Assembly (NCBI GenBank): GCA_036491235.1
Contig: DASXCK010000472.1
Coordinates: 1-59,203 of the forward strand
Length of the DNA stretch: 59,203 nucleotides
Reading direction: 5' to 3'
DNA from: JAVDCA01 sp036491235
GTDB taxonomy: Bacteria; Pseudomonadota; Alphaproteobacteria; Rhizobiales; Xanthobacteraceae
Shown one piece after another: positions 28,812-37,604 of this stretch (position 1 is its first letter; every line of letters begins with the position of its first letter). The notes below the pieces were generated by a model. The model did not search any database. It was not told the DNA's origin and saw nothing but the letters and a program-made list of their open reading frames with translations. The translations under genes and the position numbers were made by a program.

Positions 28812-29837
28812 CTAGTCCGGACGCGTGCTCGGCACGGCGGTCGTGGGCGCCGGCGGTGTCGGGCGCGTTCCGGGCATCGGCGGCGCCGGCCGGCGGCCGG
28901 GCGGCGGCGTTGCGGGCGGCGCACCGCCAAAGGCGGACTTGGCGAGTTCTCCGATGCCGGCGAGCGAGCCCAGCACCGCGGTCGCCTCGATGGGCAGCAT
29001 CAGCACCTTCTGGTTCGGCGAATGCGCGAGCTCGGTGAAGGCCTTGAGGTACTGCTGGGCGACGAAATAGTTGAGCGCCGCGGTATCGCCGCTCGCGATC
29101 GCCTGGCTCACCATCTGGGTCGCCTTCGCCTCGGCGAGGGCGAGCCGCTCGCGCGCCTCGGCGTCGCGGAATGCGGCCTCGCGGCGGCCTTCCGCCTCCA
29201 GAATCTGCGACTGCTTGGCACCCTCGGCGCGCAGGATTTGCGACTGGCGCCCGCCTTCGGCGGTGAGGATCTCGGCGCGCTTCTCGCGCTCGGCCTTCAT
29301 CTGCCGGGCCATGGCCTCGACCAGGTTGGCGGGCGGCACGATATCCTTGATCTCGATGCGGTTGACCTTGACGCCCCACGGCGAGACCGCCGCGTCGACC
29401 ACGCGCAGCAGCCGCTCGTTGATCTCATCGCGGTGGGAAAGCATCTGGTCGAGATCCATCGAGCCCATGACGGAGCGGATGTTGGTCATCGTGAGCTTGA
29501 TGATTGCCGAATTGAGCTGGGCGACCTCGTAGCTCGCCTTGGCGGCGTCGATCACCTGGAAGAACGCGACGCCGTCGACCGTCACGGTCGCGTTGTCCTT
29601 GGAGATGACGTCCTGCGACGGAATGTCGATCACCTGCTCCATGACGTTCATCCTGCGACCGATCTTATCGACAAACGGCACGATCAGGTTGAGCCCGGGG
29701 CCGAGCAGCCTGGTGTAACGGCCGAAGCGCTCGACCGTCCAGCTGTAGCCTTGCGGCACTGTCTTCACGCCGAGAAAGATCGTGAGCACCGCCAGCGCCA
29801 CAAGGAGGATCGTGAAAATGCTGAACCCGCCAAGCAT
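28812..29837 (-). CDS. SPFH/band-7 (stomatin/QmcA-like) membrane protein
   Basis: 341 aa. One N-terminal membrane helix (about 5-25), then the SPFH domain: V-P-Q-G-Y-S-W-T-V-E-R-F-G-R-Y, P-G-L-N-L-I-V-P-F-V-D, D-I-P-S-Q-D-V-I-S-K-D-N-A, L-R-V-V-D-A-A-V-S-P-W-G-V-K-V-N-R-I-E-I-K-D-I. A coiled coil of heptads rich in Ala, Glu and Gln follows (about 185-255, Q-S-Q-I-L-R-A-E-G-A-K), and a Pro-rich tail closes the protein. It fits the paraslipin/QmcA group that oligomerises in membrane microdomains. The start at 29837 is the ATG before the membrane helix; the upstream extension is not family-like. Forms an operon with nfeD. Confidence 0.93.
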   Translation of the reverse strand: MLGGFSIFTILLVALAVLTIFLGVKTVPQGYSWTVERFGRYTRLLGPGLNLIVPFVDKIGRRMNVMEQVIDIPSQDVISKDNATVTVDGVAFFQVIDAAKASYEVAQLNSAIIKLTMTNIRSVMGSMDLDQMLSHRDEINERLLRVVDAAVSPWGVKVNRIEIKDIVPPANLVEAMARQMKAEREKRAEILTAEGGRQSQILRAEGAKQSQILEAEGRREAAFRDAEARERLALAEAKATQMVSQAIASGDTAALNYFVAQQYLKAFTELAHSPNQKVLMLPIEATAVLGSLAGIGELAKSAFGGAPPATPPPGRRPAPPMPGTRPTPPAPTTAVPSTRPD

Positions 29838-29950
29838 GGAATTCCCCTTGGCCCGAGCTGATGGCCTGAGCAGGTGCATTGTGAATGTCACGCCCGTGGC
29901 CGGCAAGCCGCCACGGCATCATCATTGGTCAACCCATGGGACCATTTGGT

Positions 29951-30541
29951 TCAAGGGCGCATGCGGCGCATGGACCGCGACCGGCGCCTGATCTCGCTCG
30001 GCGACGCGCGATAGGTCTCGGCAAACACCGCATTGAAGCGCCGCAGACTGCGAAACCCGGCCTGCAGCGCCACTTCGGTCATCGGCAGGTCCGTGCCGTC
30101 GAGGAGCCGCTTGGCGCGCTGCACCCGCGCGGTCCGCGCCACCTGGATAGGGCTCGCGCCGAGGTGCCGTGCGAACAGGCGTGTCAGGTGGCGCGCGCCA
30201 ACCCCGACGCGCGCCGCGAGACGGTCGACCGAAGCGCTCGCGCCGTCGAGTGCGCCATCGCGCATGATCAACCGGGCGGCGCGATCGACGATCGCACGGC
30301 TTCCCTTCCAGGCCGCACTGAACGGCGCGGTCTCGGGCCGGCAGCGCAGGCATGGCCGGAAGCCAGCGGCCTCGGCGGCCGCCGCGCTGGCGAAGAAGCG
30401 CACGTTCTCGGCGCGCGCCGGACGGACCGGACAGACCGGACGGCAGTACACGCCGGTGGTCCGCACGCCGGAAAAGAAGCGCCCGTCATAGGCCGGGTTG
30501 CGCGTGACGCGGGCACGCTCGCAGGCACGGCGGTCGGGCAT
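29951..30541 (-). CDS. Ada-type zinc domain fused to AraC helix-turn-helix (AdaA-like)
   Basis: 196 aa. The N-terminal Ada zinc-binding domain has the full four-cysteine set: G-V-Y-C-R-P-V-C-P-V-R and F-R-P-C-L-R-C-R-P-E (residues about 33-82). In this family the first Cys accepts the methyl group of methylphosphotriesters in DNA, turning the protein into an activator. An AraC-type double helix-turn-helix follows (L-A-A-R-V-G-V-G-A-R-H-L-T-R-L-F and E-V-A-L-Q-A-G-F-R-S-L-R-R-F-N-A-V-F). There is no O6-methylguanine transferase or AlkA glycosylase domain. Start ATG 30541 is chosen by family length; the frame stays open upstream only as antisense of the GNAT gene. Divergent from that GNAT gene. 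Confidence 0.9.
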   Translation of the reverse strand: MPDRRACERARVTRNPAYDGRFFSGVRTTGVYCRPVCPVRPARAENVRFFASAAAAEAAGFRPCLRCRPETAPFSAAWKGSRAIVDRAARLIMRDGALDGASASVDRLAARVGVGARHLTRLFARHLGASPIQVARTARVQRAKRLLDGTDLPMTEVALQAGFRSLRRFNAVFAETYRASPSEIRRRSRSMRRMRP

Positions 30542-30661
30542 CGGGCGCAACGCGTCGCGACGGCGCGCACCGGGGACGGCGTCCGAATCCGGCGAGCGCC
30601 CGAAGCGGCCCGCGCGTATCACGACATCGGCCACGCGACTGCGCATGCATGGGAGATAGCC

Positions 30662-31381
30662 ATGAGACGCGACGATTGTCATCCGCTCGATAACGTCGTC
30701 TGGTCGGCGCTGACGACGACGCATGCGGCGCTCGCGCAAGGGAATGCACATGGAAGCGGGCGCGCACGGCACTATCCGCGCGACATGGCGCCGTTCTCGG
30801 CGGTGGCCGAGCCGTCCGTGCGCGCGTATGCGGATCTCGCCGAAGGACTCGCGGGCGCCGTGGAGGCGCGCCTGTTTCGCCCCGCGCAGGAACCGACGCC
30901 CGCCGGCTGGGAGACGCTGAGCGCGCGCCCGATCATCCAGATGATCGCCGATGACGTGCACTCGGGCCGCAATGTGCCCGATGGCGTGTCGATCGAGCCG
31001 TTGGGTGCAAACGACGCGGCCGAAATGGTCGCGCTGGCGCAGACAACCAAGCCGGGCCCATTGGGTCCGCGCACAGTGCTGCTCGGCGATTACGTCGGCG
31101 TGCGCGATGAAACGCGCCGCCTCATCGCCATGGCGGGAGAACGCTTCCGCCTTCCCGGCCATGTGGAGGTAAGCGCGATCTGCGTCGAGCCGGCGATGCG
31201 CGGGCGCGGCCTCGGGCGCATCCTCACGGTCGCGCTGGTCGAACGCGCGCGCCAACGCGGCGAATCCGCATTCCTGCACGTCTTTCCCGACAATCCGGCG
31301 GCGCAGCTTTACGCGCAATGGGGTTTTCGCGAGCGCGCCCGGCACTGGGTCATCTGGCGCCGGCCGCGCCCCGGCACGTGA
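30662..31381 (+). CDS. GNAT family N-acetyltransferase
   Basis: 239 aa. The C-terminal half is an acetyl-CoA-dependent GNAT domain: H-V-E-V-S-A-I-C-V-E-P-A-M-R-G-R-G-L-G-R (the R/Q-x-x-G-x-G/A loop, near residues 175-190), then F-L-H-V-F-P-D-N-P-A-A-Q-L-Y-A-Q-W-G-F. The N-terminal half, about 110 residues, holds F-S-A-V-A-E-P-S and is only weakly conserved. ATG 30662 with GGGAGAT upstream gives this start. It is divergent from the Ada/AraC regulator across 120 bp, so it could be controlled by it, though that is inference. The acceptor substrate is unknown. Ends 12 bp from convergent hemH. Confidence 0.87.
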   Translation: MRRDDCHPLDNVVWSALTTTHAALAQGNAHGSGRARHYPRDMAPFSAVAEPSVRAYADLAEGLAGAVEARLFRPAQEPTPAGWETLSARPIIQMIADDVHSGRNVPDGVSIEPLGANDAAEMVALAQTTKPGPLGPRTVLLGDYVGVRDETRRLIAMAGERFRLPGHVEVSAICVEPAMRGRGLGRILTVALVERARQRGESAFLHVFPDNPAAQLYAQWGFRERARHWVIWRRPRPGT

Positions 31382-31393
31382 TCCGCCTGCACC

Positions 31394-32449
31394 TCAGACC
31401 CACCCGTTGAGCTCGCGCAGCACCACGGTGCGGATCACCAGCATGCCGGGATCGCTGTCGTTGAGGCAGGGGATGAGCGCAAAATTCTCGCCGCCGTTGC
31501 GCTTGAAGATACGCGCGTTCTCGACGGCGATCTCTTCCAGCGTCTCGAGGCAATCGGCCGCAAAGCCCGGGGTGATGACGGCGAGATTCTTGACGCCCTG
31601 CTTGGCCAGCTTCTTCACCGTCGCGTCGGTGTAGGGCTGCAGCCACTCGGCCCGCCCGAAGCGCGACTGGAAGGTCAGGCGCAGCTTGTTCTCGTCGACC
31701 AGGAGCCGTTCGCGCAGCAGCCGCGTGGTCGCGACGCATTGGTCGTAATAGGGATCACCTTTGTCGACGTAGGCCTTCGGCATGCCGTGAAAGGACGCCA
31801 GGATGACTTCCGGCTTGAACGGCAGCCGCGCGAGCTCGGCCTCCAGCGTGTCGGCGACCGCGCGGATGTAGGCTTGCTCGTCGAACCAGGGCGGCGCGAC
31901 GCGCAGCGACGGCTGCCGGCGCAGCCGCATCAGGGCGCGGAACGCCTCGTCGCACACCGTCGCGGTCGTGGCGGCGGCATACTGCGGATAGAGCGGGACG
32001 AGCAGAATGCGATCGCAGCCGCCCTCGGCGAGCGCCTTGATCCGCGACGCGATCGACGGATGACCGTAGCGCATCGCCCAGTCGACCGTGAACTGGCGGC
32101 CGATCGGCTCGAGGATCGCGGCGAGCTTCTCGGCTTGCGAACGCGTGATGGTCTTGAGCGGTGACTCGTTCTTCTCCTTGTTCCAGATTTTGGCGTAGTC
32201 GCGCCCCTTGCGGCGCGGGCGGAACGGCAGGATGAAGCCGTTGAGCACGAGCTTCCAGGCGAAGCCGGTCTCCTCGATCACGCGCCGGTCGGCCAGAAAT
32301 TGGCGCAGATACCGCCGCACCGATTCGGCGTCGGTCGCCTCCGGCGTCCCGAGATTGACCAGCAGCACGCCAATGCTGGTGGCCGCGACCGCCGGCTCAT
32401 CGGGCGGGCGCGCGGCAGGGACGAGGGTGACTGGTTCGGCGGTACTCAT
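31394..32449 (-). CDS. hemH: Ferrochelatase
   Basis: 351-aa final enzyme of protohaem synthesis, inserting Fe2+ into protoporphyrin IX. Landmarks: G-V-L-L-V-N-L-G-T-P-E (near residue 27), R-R-V-I-E (near 54), A-M-R-Y-G-H-P (near 124), P-L-Y-P-Q-Y-A-A-A-T-T (near 152), the metal-binding His in S-F-H-G-M-P-K-A-Y (near 217) with Y-x-x-Q-C after it, and F-Q-S-R-F-G-R-A-E-W-L-Q-P-Y-T (near 256). The final Glu motif is T-L-E-E-I-A. Start ATG 32449; the upstream open frame passes into a palindromic repeat and is not coding. Confidence 0.97.
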   Translation of the reverse strand: MSTAEPVTLVPAARPPDEPAVAATSIGVLLVNLGTPEATDAESVRRYLRQFLADRRVIEETGFAWKLVLNGFILPFRPRRKGRDYAKIWNKEKNESPLKTITRSQAEKLAAILEPIGRQFTVDWAMRYGHPSIASRIKALAEGGCDRILLVPLYPQYAAATTATVCDEAFRALMRLRRQPSLRVAPPWFDEQAYIRAVADTLEAELARLPFKPEVILASFHGMPKAYVDKGDPYYDQCVATTRLLRERLLVDENKLRLTFQSRFGRAEWLQPYTDATVKKLAKQGVKNLAVITPGFAADCLETLEEIAVENARIFKRNGGENFALIPCLNDSDPGMLVIRTVVLRELNGWV

Positions 32450-32540
32450 GTGGTCCCGGGATAGATGAGGCCAAAGATAGGCATTAGCGAGGCACCGTTC
32501 CATGCCGGGGGGTGACTTTACCCGGTGGCCTTGTCCGGTT

Positions 32541-32667
32541 GTCATTGCGAGCCCTCGGGTCTCGCCTGTCGGCGAGGCCAGGGATAAACTCCGCGAAGCA
32601 ATCTCGCCGACAAGACACCTGCGGATCGGGATTGCTTCGTCGACCTGGCAGCCTCCTCGCAAATGAC
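32541..32667. repeat. Palindromic intergenic repeat, family A
   Basis: GTCATTGCGAGCCCTCGGGT at the left, AAGCAATCTCG and ATTGCTTCGTCG inside, CCTCGCAAATGAC at the right. It lies between divergent hemH and the sulfite-oxidase-like gene, and its last bases contain that gene's predicted ATG (32663). Confidence 0.78.
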
Positions 32668-33802
32668 AGGTAATGCTACTTTCATCGACGGAGATGCACA
32701 GCGCGCGCTGGTCGCGGCCAGCAAGCCGGAATTGCGCATCCTGCCGACCACCGATCTCAACGTCGAGACGCCCGCGCACCTGCTCGACCACGACATCACG
32801 CCGATCGACCTCTTGTTCGCCCGCAACACCGGCACCATGCCGGTGGCGAGCGCGAATGACGCCGCGGCCTGGACGCTCGCGATCGACGGCTGCGTGCGCG
32901 TGCCGCGCCGCTGGACGATCGCCGAGCTGCAGCAGCAATTCGAGACGGTGACGCGCACGGCCGTGCTCGAATGCGCCGGCAACGGCCGCTCGTTCTTTCC
33001 CGAACCGGCCGGGGTCGTGCTGTGGCAGCACGGCGCGGCCGGCTGCGTCGCCTGGACCGGCGTGCGGCTCGCCGACCTCCTCGCCGCCTGCGGGCTTACG
33101 CCCGAGGCGGTCTATACCGGACATCACAGCCCGGACCTGCGCTTCGACGGCAACGGCCCGGCGATCTCGCGCGGCCTGCCGATCGCCAAGGCGCGCGCGC
33201 CCGAGACGCTGGTTGCCTGGGCGCTCAACGGCGCGCCGATCCCGCCGCTGCACGGCGGACCGCTACGCGTGATCGCACCCGGATTTCCGGGATCGGCCTC
33301 GCAGAAATGGATCACGCGCATCGCGATCCGCGACCGCGAGCACGACGGCGAGCGCATGCTCGACCTGCACTACCGGCTGCCGCGCGTGCCGGTCGCGCCG
33401 CTCGCACCGGGCGAGCGCTACGACGAAACGCTGTTCGACGTGATCACCGACGTGCCGGTACGCGCCGTCATCACGGCGCCGCGCGCGGGCTTCGTGCTGG
33501 CGGCGGGCGCGCCGCTCGGCGTGCGCGGCCATGCGTGGAGCGGGCACACGCCGCTTGCCGGGGTGGAGCTGTCGTGCAACGGCGGAAGGTCCTGGCAGGC
33601 GGCCGCGCTCGGGCCACTCGCCGACACGTTCGCGTGGCGGCGCTTCACCGCGACGTTCGCGCCGCCGCCGACGGGTGCGATCGAGATCATCGCACGTGCG
33701 AGCGACACGCGCGGACGCACGCAGCCGCTTCAATCGGCGCCGTGGAATCCGCGCGGCTACGGCAACAACACGGTTCACCGCGTGGGCGGACGGGTCGGAT
33801 AA
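32663..33802 (+). CDS. Sulfite oxidase-like molybdopterin-dependent oxidoreductase
   Basis: 379 aa without a signal peptide. The molybdopterin domain holds the molybdenum-ligating Cys in L-E-C-A-G-N-G-R (near residue 108), A-W-T-G-V-R-L-A-D-L-L (near 131) and G-F-P-G-S-A-S-Q-K-W-I-T (near 210). The C-terminal dimerisation (Mo-co_dimer) domain, about 260-375, has G-V-R-G-H-A-W-S-G and G-R-S-W-Q. No haem-binding domain is fused, as in SorA-type enzymes, but export is not evident, so cytoplasmic action is possible. The predicted ATG lies within the end of a palindromic repeat and no ribosome site is visible, so a slightly different start is possible. Confidence 0.87.
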   Translation: MTGNATFIDGDAQRALVAASKPELRILPTTDLNVETPAHLLDHDITPIDLLFARNTGTMPVASANDAAAWTLAIDGCVRVPRRWTIAELQQQFETVTRTAVLECAGNGRSFFPEPAGVVLWQHGAAGCVAWTGVRLADLLAACGLTPEAVYTGHHSPDLRFDGNGPAISRGLPIAKARAPETLVAWALNGAPIPPLHGGPLRVIAPGFPGSASQKWITRIAIRDREHDGERMLDLHYRLPRVPVAPLAPGERYDETLFDVITDVPVRAVITAPRAGFVLAAGAPLGVRGHAWSGHTPLAGVELSCNGGRSWQAAALGPLADTFAWRRFTATFAPPPTGAIEIIARASDTRGRTQPLQSAPWNPRGYGNNTVHRVGGRVG

Positions 33803-33810
33803 ATTTACCT

Positions 33811-33926
33811 CGTCATTGCCCGCGCAAGCGGGCAATCCAGTGGTCGCGGTCGGCCGTGTGGAACGCCGGCAACGCCTCTCGATGCATTGCGGCGTACTGG
33901 ATCGCCCGCTAGCGCGGGCGATGACG
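33811..33926. repeat. Palindromic repeat, family B (long copy)
   Basis: CGTCATTGCCCGCGCAAGCG GGCAATCCAGT at the left and GCGGCGTACTGGATCGCCCG with CGGGCGATGACG at the right form a long inverted repeat between convergent genes. It is homologous to the element at 25151-25304. Confidence 0.88.
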
Positions 33927-33956
33927 CAGTGCATGGAGTAGAGATGACGGCCCGCC

Positions 33957-34934
33957 TCAATCGTTCGGCTTGATGCCGATCTTCTTGGCGAGCTCGACCG
34001 TCTCGTGGAAATCCTTGACGAAGAACGCCTGGAATTCCTCCGGCGTCATCTGCCGCTGCTCGTAGCCGAGCTTCGCCAGCGCGGCCTTCGTCGCCGGAAC
34101 ATCGCTCGCCTTGCGGCCCTCGTCATAGAGCCGCTTGACGATCTCGGGCGGCACTTTCGACGGCACGAACAGGCCGCCCCAAAAAAGGTACTCGGCCGCC
34201 GGATATCCCGCTTCGGCGACCGTCGGCACCTCCGGCAAGAGCGGCGAGCGCTTCGGCGTGCTCACCGCGAGCGCCTTGAGCTTTCCGGCCTGCACCAGCG
34301 AGGCGGCGGCGGCCAGCGGGATGAAATAGTAGTCGACCCGGCCCGCGACGACCTCGGCGAGCGCATTGCCCGGGCCGCGGAACGGCACGTGCGTGGCATC
34401 GATTCCGGCGGCGAGACGAAAGCGTTCTGCCGCGATGTGCGAAGCTGCGCCGATGCCCGCGGAGGCGAAATTCAAGACGCCGGGGTGTGCCTTCGCGGCG
34501 GCGACCAGGTCGGCGACCGAGTTGTATCCCTTCGACGGCGCCACCACGAGCACCGACGGACTGAACCCGAACGGGAAGACCGCCTGGAAGTCCTTGAGCG
34601 GATCGTAAGGCAAGTGCTTGTGCAGGACCGCGCCGGAGCTGATGGTCGATGATCCGAGCAGGACCGTGTAGCCATCGGGGCCGGCCTTCGCGACGTCGTT
34701 GAAGCCGATGACGCCGCCGCCGCCTGGGCGATTTTCGATGATGATGGCCTGACCGAGCGCCTTTGCCATCGGGTCGAAGATCACACGCGCGATGGTGTCG
34801 ACGGCGTTGCCGGCGCCGATCGGGCTGATGGCCGTGATCGTGTGCGTCGGCCACGTCTGCGCGGACACCGGCGACGCCGGCAGCGCAAAAGCCGCGGCAA
34901 CGAACGCGCCGGACAGCGCGCGAATAAACCTCAT
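33957..34934 (-). CDS. Bug family (TTT) substrate-binding protein
   Basis: 325-aa periplasmic receptor. Signal peptide 1-25 ends V-S-A-Q. Mature sequence: W-P-T-H-T-I-T-A-I-S-P-I-G-A-G-N-A-V-D, then E-N-R-P-G-G-G-G, P-D-G-Y-T-V-L-L, L-P-Y-D-P-L-K-D-F, H-V-P-F-R-G-P-G and L-P-E-V-P-T-V-A-E-A-G-Y. The first-lobe motif is I-S-P-I-G-A-G-N rather than the usual V-P-F-x-P-G-G, a change in the ligand-contacting loop, suggesting a different ligand from the two other Bug proteins here. No permease genes are nearby. Confidence 0.92.
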   Translation of the reverse strand: MRFIRALSGAFVAAAFALPASPVSAQTWPTHTITAISPIGAGNAVDTIARVIFDPMAKALGQAIIIENRPGGGGVIGFNDVAKAGPDGYTVLLGSSTISSGAVLHKHLPYDPLKDFQAVFPFGFSPSVLVVAPSKGYNSVADLVAAAKAHPGVLNFASAGIGAASHIAAERFRLAAGIDATHVPFRGPGNALAEVVAGRVDYYFIPLAAAASLVQAGKLKALAVSTPKRSPLLPEVPTVAEAGYPAAEYLFWGGLFVPSKVPPEIVKRLYDEGRKASDVPATKAALAKLGYEQRQMTPEEFQAFFVKDFHETVELAKKIGIKPND

Positions 34935-35087
34935 GACGTCTCTCCCCGTCGACTTACGACATTAACTTTCGACGCGGCATCACGCCGGCCGCATCAACCA
35001 TAGGGGCAAATACCTGGGCCCGCCAACGGACAAGAGGACGCGCATACGGGCTATATACATTCCGGCGTAATCATGTGAGACGCAAAC

Positions 35088-35753
35088 ATGCCAGATTTCG
35101 TGGTCGAATTCGGCCAGGACCGAAAACCGCCGCCCGACGGCCGCCTGCAGGGCCCGGCGTTTGCGCGCAACCATGCGCCGATCTGGTCGGTCGCGGAGCC
35201 TTTCCTTGCGGGCCGCCGCGGCCATGTGCTGGAAGTCGGCAGCGGCACCGGTCAGCACGTGGTCGACTACGCGCGCCGCGCGCCGCATCTCACATGGTGG
35301 CCGAGCGACATCAATCCGCGCCACCTCGCCAGCATCGCGGCATGGCGCGCGCACGAGAGGCTCGCGAACGTGCAGCCGCCGGCACACATCGATCTCCTGG
35401 CGGCGGACTGGGACGCCGGCTTGCCCGTACACGATCCCCTGCTCGCGATCCTCTGCATCAATGTGCTCCACATCTCGCCGTGGCGCGTGACCGAGAACCT
35501 GCTCGCCGGCGCGGCGCGACGGCTTGCACCGGGCGGCCGCGCTTTCGTCTATGGGCCCTTCATGCGCGACGGCGCAAACGCAGTGCCGAGCAACGCGACG
35601 TTCGACGCCAACCTCCGCGCCGAGAATGCGGAGTGGGGCGTCCGCAACACGCGCGAGATCGCGTCGGTCGCGGAGCAGTGCGGCCTGCGCATCGCCGCAG
35701 TCGCGCCGATGCCGCGCGATAATTTCACGTTGGTGATCGCGCGAGCGACATAA
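35088..35753 (+). CDS. DUF938 family SAM-dependent methyltransferase-like protein
   Basis: 221 aa. The family start places A-F-A-R-N-H-A-P-I-W near residue 24, then the SAM-binding loop V-L-E-V-G-S-G-T-G-Q-H (near 47), the acidic end of strand 2 at P-S-D-I-N-P (near 72), and I-N-V-L-H-I-S-P-W (near 125). Further DUF938 landmarks are Y-G-P-F (near 155) and P-S-N-A-T-F-D-A-N-L-R (near 167) and P-R-D-N-F-T-L. Class I methyltransferase fold is clear; the substrate is not known for the family. Stand-alone gene. Confidence 0.9.
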   Translation: MPDFVVEFGQDRKPPPDGRLQGPAFARNHAPIWSVAEPFLAGRRGHVLEVGSGTGQHVVDYARRAPHLTWWPSDINPRHLASIAAWRAHERLANVQPPAHIDLLAADWDAGLPVHDPLLAILCINVLHISPWRVTENLLAGAARRLAPGGRAFVYGPFMRDGANAVPSNATFDANLRAENAEWGVRNTREIASVAEQCGLRIAAVAPMPRDNFTLVIARAT

Positions 35754-36138
35754 AGCGCCCCACGTCACCTGCTTCTTTAGCAATCGTCAGTGGGTTATTG
35801 AGATTGCTGCTGTTATCCCAGTTGGGTTCAATTTGCCAAAATTGGACACGGATGAGCTATTCCCTTTCGCTCGATGCGAGCTACGAACGGCCTCGTTGAA
35901 TCTCTTGCATTTTCTAGCTTTGTTTTGCACGGAGGCTACCCACACCACGGCAGCAGCCCCCGGATTTCGCTTACGGCTCCGCGCTCTGGCGGACTCAACG
36001 CTTGTCCGCCGCTCCCGCAGCGAGCGACGGCAGGTCGCTTACCCGGGCTACGGACGTCATTCGCCTTATTCTCATTCGCGATAGCGCCGAAGGCCGCGTC
36101 ATCCAAGCACATTTTGCGTAATCCCCACGAGGCAGCGA
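35754..36138. other. Gap without a gene, with a REP-like remnant
   Basis: 385 bp with no credible gene. 35957-36052 holds CCCGGATTTCGCTTACGGC and, about 70 bp on, GTCGCTTACCCGGGCTAC in inverted orientation, the ends of another repeat type known in Bradyrhizobium-like genomes. The remainder shows nothing recognisable. Confidence 0.55.
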
Positions 36139-37314
36139 TCACTCCGCTTCGTCGGCGGCCTCCTCCTCGTCGCTCTCCTCGTCGCGGTACTCGCCGGTGA
36201 GTTTCAATCCTTCGATCGAGGTCGCGCCCGCTTCCTTGATCACGCGGCGCGCGCGTTTGCCTGTCGCGTCCGTCATCGCGTCGGCAAGCGCCTCCGAATG
36301 CGTGACGATCCAGATGCGCGCCTTGCCGGCGGCGCGCGCGATCAGGCGGGCAAGCGGCGGCAGGAGCGCGGGATGCAGGCTCGCCTCCGGCTCGTTGAGC
36401 GCGATCAGCGACGGCAGCCGGTAGCCCATCAGGGCGCCGAGCAGGCAGAGATATTTGAGCGTGCCGTCGGACAGCTCGTGCATGGCGAACGGGCGCGGCA
36501 TGTCGGGAAACTGCATCTCGAACCGACACCAACTACTGCGCCCATCGGAGGCTGAAAGGCAGGCGCCCGGAAAGGCATCCTGGATCGCGTCGTCGAGGTC
36601 CACCGTATCCTCGCGGATCACGAACAGCGTGGCGAGCACGGCGGCAAGATCGCGGCCGTCGGCCGACAGCGTCGGCGTCGTGATCGCGTGGCAGGGCTGG
36701 CGGATCGGCGAGCCCGCGTCAGTGCGGAAGTCGTGATAGAGTCGCCAGTCGAGCATCTCGCGACGCACCGCCTCGAGCTCGGGATAGCGCGCGCCGTCGC
36801 GAAAGACGGAGAGCGCGGTCTCCGACGGCAGCAGCGCGTTGGACCGCGTCTCGCGGCTACCTGCCTCGTTGCGCAGCGTGACCAAGGCGCCCTTGCGCTC
36901 CATCATCACCACGTCGCGGTGGCCGCGACGCAAAATGAGACGCTCCTCCTTGATCAGCGGCTCGATCTCGAACGCGGCCTCGGCCGGCCGGCGCAGGCCG
37001 ATCTCCACCTCGTAGGAATGGGGGAGACCGACTTCGACCCCATAGTTCATCTCGTCGAAATGCGCCTTGAGGATCAGCCGCACCGGATCGCCGCGCCGGC
37101 GCTTTCCCGCCCACAACACAGATTCGATGCCGCCCTCCTCCGCGATGGCGCGCGTGATGGTGCCGTCGGCGGCGGCGCGCAGCAGCCCGAGCGCCTTGTA
37201 CAGATTGGTCTTGCCGACGCCGTTCGCGCCGACGAACACCGAGCATGCCTCGACCGGCAGATACAGGTTGCGGACCGAACGGTAGCCGCGGATCGTGACG
37301 GCGGTCAGGGGCAT
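36139..37314 (-). CDS. AAA family ATPase (AAA_21/RecF-like, stand-alone)
   Basis: 391 aa. N-terminal half-ABC ATPase: Walker A G-A-N-G-V-G-K-T (29-36), preceded by V-T-I-R-G-Y-R-S-V-R-N-L typical of RecF/OLD/SMC-like N-termini. The signature E-L-S-D-G-T-L-K-Y-L (near 282), Walker B-like L-I-A-L-N-E-P-E-A-S-L-H-P (near 308) and the switch His in W-I-V-T-H-S complete the site. Asn replaces the usual Walker B Asp (common in this subgroup), with the catalytic Glu kept. The C-terminal tail is strongly acidic (E/D-rich, about 20 residues). There is no TOPRIM nuclease and no partner gene such as GajB or a toxin next to it. Function unknown; members occur in DNA repair and in anti-phage systems. Confidence 0.85.
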   Translation of the reverse strand: MPLTAVTIRGYRSVRNLYLPVEACSVFVGANGVGKTNLYKALGLLRAAADGTITRAIAEEGGIESVLWAGKRRRGDPVRLILKAHFDEMNYGVEVGLPHSYEVEIGLRRPAEAAFEIEPLIKEERLILRRGHRDVVMMERKGALVTLRNEAGSRETRSNALLPSETALSVFRDGARYPELEAVRREMLDWRLYHDFRTDAGSPIRQPCHAITTPTLSADGRDLAAVLATLFVIREDTVDLDDAIQDAFPGACLSASDGRSSWCRFEMQFPDMPRPFAMHELSDGTLKYLCLLGALMGYRLPSLIALNEPEASLHPALLPPLARLIARAAGKARIWIVTHSEALADAMTDATGKRARRVIKEAGATSIEGLKLTGEYRDEESDEEEAADEAE

Positions 37315-37604
37315 CCGGAGAGTGTAGCGCGGATGGCGGGCAGCGTAATCCGGGGCAGCCTTTGCAAGCGCGCTTTGCGTTGAGCCAACCGACGACAGCG
37401 CAAAATGCCACCAGCGGCATCCGCCGAACGGGCACTAAAGAGCACTTAAGAAATCCGCAGAGGAACGAACTAGCATGTCGGGACGCAAGCCGCGGTCCCC
37501 AACCACCTCTAACGCGTCACATAATGGTGTCCCGGGGAATCCCGAACCGGCTGCCCTTTCAGAGCGTTGGTATCCGGCAGTTACGAAAGGGAAAGGATTG
37601 AATT

